Shown piece after piece: positions 60,310-64,000 of a stretch of 64,000 bases of DNA. The DNA lies in contig NZ_WTYZ01000001.1 in NCBI RefSeq assembly GCF_009827455.1, positions 744,001 to 808,000 on the forward strand, written 5' to 3'. The position numbers were made by a program, and so were the translations under genes. The first letter of the stretch is position 1. Each line of letters begins with the position of its first letter. The notes beneath the pieces are model-generated. The model saw nothing but the letters and a program-made list of their open reading frames with translations. It did not search any database and was not told the origin of the DNA. The stretch is from Pontixanthobacter aestiaquae (GTDB lineage: Bacteria > Pseudomonadota > Alphaproteobacteria > Sphingomonadales > Sphingomonadaceae).

Positions 60310-61338
60310 TCAGCCGCGAACAAGCCCCAATGCCTTGTATGTATTGTCGAGCGTCCTGGCGCCGCGCTCGCGTGCTTTGGCTGCACCGCGGGCGAGAATC
60401 GCGTCGAGCGATTCGCGGTCTTCCTTGAGCTCGCGGAAGCGGGCGGAGATGGGGCTGAGCGTTTCCACCAGCACTTCACCGAGCGCGGGCTTGAACTTTC
60501 CAAAGCCTTCGCCTCCGAACTGACCGAGTACCGCCTCTACGCTTTTGCCGGTGATCGCGGCATAGATAGTGACCAGATTGAGCGCTTCGGGACGGCCTTC
60601 CAGCCCGCCCGCTTCAGATGGCAACGCATCTGCATCGGATTTGGCCTTTTTGACCTTCTTCATGATCGTGTCGGCATCGTCGGACAGATTGATCCGGCTC
60701 ATTTCCGACGGATCCGATTTGCTCATTTTCGCGCTGCCATCGCGCAGGCTCATGATCCGCGCAGCCTGCGGCGGGATATAGGGCTCGGGTAGAGTGAAGA
60801 CTGGCGCGTCATCTTCACAGAAATCATTGTTGAATTTCTGTGCAATGTCGCGGGCCAGCTCGAGATGCTGTTTCTGATCGTCGCCCACAGGCACATGTGT
60901 CGCTTGATAGAGCAGGACATCGGCAGCTTGCAGCACGGGATAGCTGAACAGAGCAAGGCTCGCACCTTCGCGGTTCTTGCCGGACTTGTCCTTGAACTGC
61001 GTCATCCGGTTGAGCCAGCCCATCCGTGCGGTACCCGTCAGCAGCCATTGCAATTCGGCGTGGGCCGGAACCTGCGCCTGATTGAACAAGACCGATTTGT
61101 CCGGATCGATCCCGCACGCAACCAACGCCGCGACCATTTCCAAAGTACCAGCTTTCAGCTCGGCCGGATCATGCGGCATCGAGATCGCGTGGAGATCTGC
61201 GAGGAAGAACAGGCATTCGCTGCCCTCTTCTCCGCTGGCAGCAATATCATCCTGCATTTTCACCCAATTGCGAATCGCACCGAGGTAATTGCCGAGATGG
61301 AGGTTGCCTGTGGGTTGGATGCCAGAAACGACTCGCAT
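60310..61338 (-). CDS. trpS: Tryptophanyl-tRNA synthetase
   Basis: 342 residues. Class I signature as GIQPTGNLHLGNYLGA and KMSKS (GSAKMSKSDPSEMSRI), LADLHAISM and FNQAQVPAHAELQWLLT. Charges tRNA-Trp. It is followed by about 140 bp without features, and read in the same direction as murJ, 36 bp downstream of the murJ stop. Confidence 0.96.
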   Translation of the reverse strand: MRVVSGIQPTGNLHLGNYLGAIRNWVKMQDDIAASGEEGSECLFFLADLHAISMPHDPAELKAGTLEMVAALVACGIDPDKSVLFNQAQVPAHAELQWLLTGTARMGWLNRMTQFKDKSGKNREGASLALFSYPVLQAADVLLYQATHVPVGDDQKQHLELARDIAQKFNNDFCEDDAPVFTLPEPYIPPQAARIMSLRDGSAKMSKSDPSEMSRINLSDDADTIMKKVKKAKSDADALPSEAGGLEGRPEALNLVTIYAAITGKSVEAVLGQFGGEGFGKFKPALGEVLVETLSPISARFRELKEDRESLDAILARGAAKARERGARTLDNTYKALGLVRG

Positions 61339-61374
61339 TATCTGTCCTAAATGTTGGTGGGCGAAGCGGTGTGC

Positions 61375-62946
61375 TCAGCCCTGGCGCCGCATAAGCCGAG
61401 CAATCGTCGCGCGGTCAAGCACTCCCAATGCAATCGCGGCAATTCCAAAGGAGACGATGCCGGTCAGCACCACCGCTGCGATGCTACCGGCTTTCTCGAC
61501 AGAGCTGCCCGAGAAGTAGGGATCGAGCACTGGCATAGTGAACCATAATGCCGCGCCCATGATTGCCGCCGCCGCCGCGATCCGGGCGAGCCTTCCGACA
61601 ATTCGCCCAGTCAGATGGAAGTAGTCTCGTTTGACCAGAATGATGTAGAGCAACGTCACATTGCACCATGCGCCGACTGCTCCAGCAATTGCCAATGCGA
61701 GAACGCCGTAAGTTGGAACCAGTACGATATTCAGCCCGACTGTCACCACGAGCGACGCCGCTGCGGTGTAAACCGGCGTGCGCGTATCTTTCCGAGCGAA
61801 GAAATTCGGGGTGAGCACTTTGATTAAGACATAGGCGGGCAAACCAATGACCAGCCCCGAAACTACCGTGCCGGTGATGAGTGCATCCTCATTGGTGAAG
61901 GCGCCGCCACCGAAAAATACGCGGGTAAACGCGCTCCCCGTTATGAACAACGCCACTGCGGCAGGCACAGTCAACAGCATCGCCAATTCGACCGCGTTGG
62001 ATTGCAGGCGCTGTGCCTCTTCACTTTCCTCGCGCGACAAATAGCGCGACAGAGCGGGCAAGATTGCTGTGCCGAGGGCAATTCCGATAATGCCGAGCGG
62101 TAACTGGTTCCAACGGTCCGCCATGGCGAGATAGGTGTAGCTTCCCACGGGCAAAGTTGAGAGGAAGAACAGGTCGATAAAGCGGCTGATCTGGTAAACG
62201 CCCGCGCCGAAGATTGCCGGGACCACCAGAATGCCCAATTCCTTCACACCGCTGGTTACCTTGGGCGCGACCAGACCGATCCGGAAGCCCGCTTTGCGCA
62301 TCCATAGAATGAGCCACACCAATTGCAGAAAGCCCGATAGCGACAGCGCATAGGCCATGAATGTCGCGGTTTCGCGGCGCGCGGCAATACTGCCGTCGAG
62401 CGTTGCTCCATATGATAGCGCCGCAATCAGGCAGATATTGAGCAGGATCGGCGCAGCGGCGGCGGCCGCAAAGCGCGACAAGCTGTTGAGCACAGCGGCG
62501 AACACGGTCGCGAGGCTCATAAACAGCAGATAGGGGAAAGTGATCCGCGCCATCATTGTTGCGATAGCCAGGCTATCGCCGTCTTCAGCCAAGCCGTCAG
62601 GGGCGAAATATTCGACCACCCATGGCATCACCATCAGCGCAATTGCGCCGAAGACAATCAGGATTGGTAACAATACCGCCAGCACGTTTTCGGCAAAAGC
62701 GCGTGCCTCGCTGACATCGCCGTCTTCTTTCATCCGCCGGTTGAACAGCGGAACAAAAGCGCTGGCAAAGGCGCCTTCGGCAAATAAACGCCGGAAGATA
62801 TTGGGCAGCATGAAGGCGAGCTGCCACGCATCGCCCATGGCAGTCGCACCCAGCACGCGCGCAACAAGAATGTCACGCACGAAGCCGAACAGGCGGCTGA
62901 CCGCAGTCAGACCGCCGATAGTTCCGACGTTTTTGAGCAGGCTCAT
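61375..62946 (-). CDS. murJ: Lipid II flippase MurJ
   Basis: 523 residues, about 14 membrane segments. MOP/MurJ motifs LLKNVGTIGGLTAVSRLFGFVRDIL, AFMLPNIFRRLFAEGAFASAFVPLFNR and YLSREESEEAQRLQSNAVELAM with conserved Arg/Glu residues of the central cavity. Moves the murein precursor lipid II across the inner membrane. First of a murJ-trpS pair, behind secB. Confidence 0.95.
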   Translation of the reverse strand: MSLLKNVGTIGGLTAVSRLFGFVRDILVARVLGATAMGDAWQLAFMLPNIFRRLFAEGAFASAFVPLFNRRMKEDGDVSEARAFAENVLAVLLPILIVFGAIALMVMPWVVEYFAPDGLAEDGDSLAIATMMARITFPYLLFMSLATVFAAVLNSLSRFAAAAAAPILLNICLIAALSYGATLDGSIAARRETATFMAYALSLSGFLQLVWLILWMRKAGFRIGLVAPKVTSGVKELGILVVPAIFGAGVYQISRFIDLFFLSTLPVGSYTYLAMADRWNQLPLGIIGIALGTAILPALSRYLSREESEEAQRLQSNAVELAMLLTVPAAVALFITGSAFTRVFFGGGAFTNEDALITGTVVSGLVIGLPAYVLIKVLTPNFFARKDTRTPVYTAAASLVVTVGLNIVLVPTYGVLALAIAGAVGAWCNVTLLYIILVKRDYFHLTGRIVGRLARIAAAAAIMGAALWFTMPVLDPYFSGSSVEKAGSIAAVVLTGIVSFGIAAIALGVLDRATIARLMRRQG

Positions 62947-62974
62947 CGTCTAGCGCCCGCTACCATCCAGTCGC

Positions 62975-63499
62975 TTACGCGTTGCCTGCTGGCGCGCCGC
63001 CAGCTTCGGCGTCTTGCTGGGCCTTCTGCTGCAATTGCTGCACATACAGGCCGTTAAAGTCGATCGGATCGAGCGTCAGCGGCGGGAAACCGGCATCACG
63101 CGATGCATCGGCAATAACGCGGCGTGCAAACGGGAACATCAGGCGCGGAGCTTCGGCATACATGAACGCATGCATTTGCTCGTCCGGTAGATTGCGCATT
63201 CCGGCGAGGCCGCAATAGGACAGCTCGATCAGATAAGCGCTGCCTTTTTCGCATTTGGCAGTGACATTCACTTTCAGTTCGATCTCGTGGATTTCTTCAT
63301 TGATCGGCTTTGCGCCGATGTTGAATTGGAGATCGATATGCGGCTGGTCTGTCCACTGGAAACTTTCCGGTGCGTGTGGATTTTCAACCGAAAGATCCTT
63401 CACATATTGCGAGATAATCCCGGCAACCGGGCTGGTATCTTCGCCATTGGGTGCAGGGTCCATATTCAGGTCGGTTAGTACGTCGCCTTCGTCGGCCAT
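62975..63499 (-). CDS. secB: Protein-export chaperone SecB
   Basis: 174 residues from ATG 63499. An acidic leader (MADEGDVLTDLNMDPAPNGE) precedes ISQYVKDLSVENPHAPESFQ, DLQFNIGAKPINEEIHEIEL, AYLIELSYCGLAGM and MFPFARRVIADASRDAGFPPLTLDPIDF. Tetramer that keeps preproteins unfolded and hands them to SecA. 33 residues of a longer form were rejected as not SecB-like. Divergent from the Tim44-like gene, with 251 bp of promoter region. Confidence 0.95.
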   Translation of the reverse strand: MADEGDVLTDLNMDPAPNGEDTSPVAGIISQYVKDLSVENPHAPESFQWTDQPHIDLQFNIGAKPINEEIHEIELKVNVTAKCEKGSAYLIELSYCGLAGMRNLPDEQMHAFMYAEAPRLMFPFARRVIADASRDAGFPPLTLDPIDFNGLYVQQLQQKAQQDAEAGGAPAGNA

Positions 63500-63750
63500 A
63501 TCGTTTAGTCTTTCATTCTGGTTAGGTTGCTGCTCGCATGTTGCGAGCTTGGCCGCGCGCCTAGCATTCAAGCGCTGCCCCCGCAACGTGTCACGCACCT
63601 GGTCAGGCTATGCCCTCGCAAACAGCCCGTAAAAACCGCAAATTGGCGTTGTTCATTTGTATTCAGTCCCTATTTAAGGCAGGAATGGTAATAGATTAGG
63701 GATAAGAGCGCTTAGGCTCCGCCCCGAATGTCGCAAAACAGGTATTTATC

Positions 63751-64000
63751 GTGATTTTTGAAATCATTATCCTCGCTATGATCGCAGCCTTCTTGGGTCT
63801 GCGTCTTTATTCTGTGCTGGGCCGCCGTGCCGAGCATGAAGAGGAATCAATTCCCAACCGCTTCGATCCGGCGCAGCCACCGCCGCCAGCAGCGGTGCCG
63901 CAGCGCAATTCTGCACCCAATGCAGAATCGCAGTTTGACGGTATGCCCGATGTGATCCCCGCGGTAGAGCGCGGCGTTCGCGATATTGCGGCGGCGGATA
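63751..64000 (+). CDS. Tim44/TimA family adaptor protein, N-terminal part
   Basis: Truncated by the window end. GTG 63751 starts MIFEIIILAMIAAFLGLRLY, one N-terminal membrane anchor, then a Pro-rich stretch (NRFDPAQPPPPAAVPQRN) and PDVIPAVERGVRDIAAAD. Membership follows from the anchor-plus-Pro layout and from the standard alphaproteobacterial order secB next to timA (Tim44-like). The globular Tim44 domain lies beyond the edge. Confidence 0.75.
   Translation, partial: MIFEIIILAMIAAFLGLRLYSVLGRRAEHEEESIPNRFDPAQPPPPAAVPQRNSAPNAESQFDGMPDVIPAVERGVRDIAAAD

Noticed and set aside
1..64000. CRISPR arrays, prophage, transposases, tRNA or rRNA genes
   Set aside because: No regularly spaced repeats, phage structural genes, transposase motifs, or tRNA T-loop patterns were found in any intergenic stretch.

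Overview
The window reads as a chromosomal segment of an alphaproteobacterium of the order Sphingomonadales, most likely an Erythrobacteraceae member. This rests on overall gene content and order (dnaA, rpsT, mutM, ubiE, ubiB, coaBC and dut; secB next to a Tim44-like gene; CC_3452 and UPF0262 family genes; a NodT-type efflux lipoprotein), on the moderately high GC coding style, and on the dispersed intergenic repeats. No prophage, integrase, transposase, CRISPR array, rRNA or tRNA gene was seen.

Layout. 1-5.2 kb: start of putA, a MaoC-like dehydratase, and a tightly packed DUF3604 / PpiC-type isomerase / HupE module. 5.2-10.4 kb: a four-gene ABC efflux operon on the minus strand with a divergent TetR regulator; two operator-like inverted repeats fill the 46 bp between them. 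10.4-24.4 kb: ftsH, DUF3667, a ParA-like ATPase, rpoZ, a phospholipase D-type synthase, dnaB, UPF0262, a GH25-like protein with an apparently dead active site, cdd, an S66 carboxypeptidase, a TonB-C-like protein, an M14 carboxypeptidase, a DUF4136 lipoprotein and galE. 24.5-28.8 kb: rpmJ, a HAD phosphatase, CC_3452, an HxlR regulator with upstream inverted repeats, a Popeye-like cyclic-nucleotide-binding membrane protein, GtrA, a ferritin-like protein and a 24-residue membrane peptide. 28.8-35.4 kb: yaaA, an AT-rich cyclase-like orphan joined to comM, a large FG-GAP/VCBS protein and a ClpP-like periplasmic protein.

35.4-39.6 kb is the rpmH-rnpA-yidD-yidC-engB block, interrupted by a long palindromic element. 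39.6-49.3 kb holds metabolic and repair genes: acyl-CoA dehydrogenase, a Cys-rich repeat protein, glyoxalase-fold protein, GST, S1/P1 nuclease, dapE, nth, dapB, a sirtuin and a MoeB/ThiF-type enzyme. 49.3-57.9 kb is the dnaA-rpsT-mutM-ubiE-ubiB-DUF4345-coaBC-dut block, with a second copy of the palindromic element between rpsT and mutM. 57.9-64 kb: a glyoxalase-fold / DUF4199 / membrane LuxR group, a second DUF4136 lipoprotein, trpS, murJ, secB and the start of a Tim44-like gene.

Most genes are housekeeping. The parts that stand out are the intergenic architecture (five inverted-repeat elements, some with compensatory stem changes), the lone AT-rich nucleotidyl-cyclase-like gene coupled to comM, a probable single-base frameshift in a small gene ahead of the GST, and several enzymes with unusual features: GH25 without its acids, Fpg lacking a zinc Cys, and CoaBC with a long acidic linker. 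All functional calls come from reading motifs and context; no database search was run.
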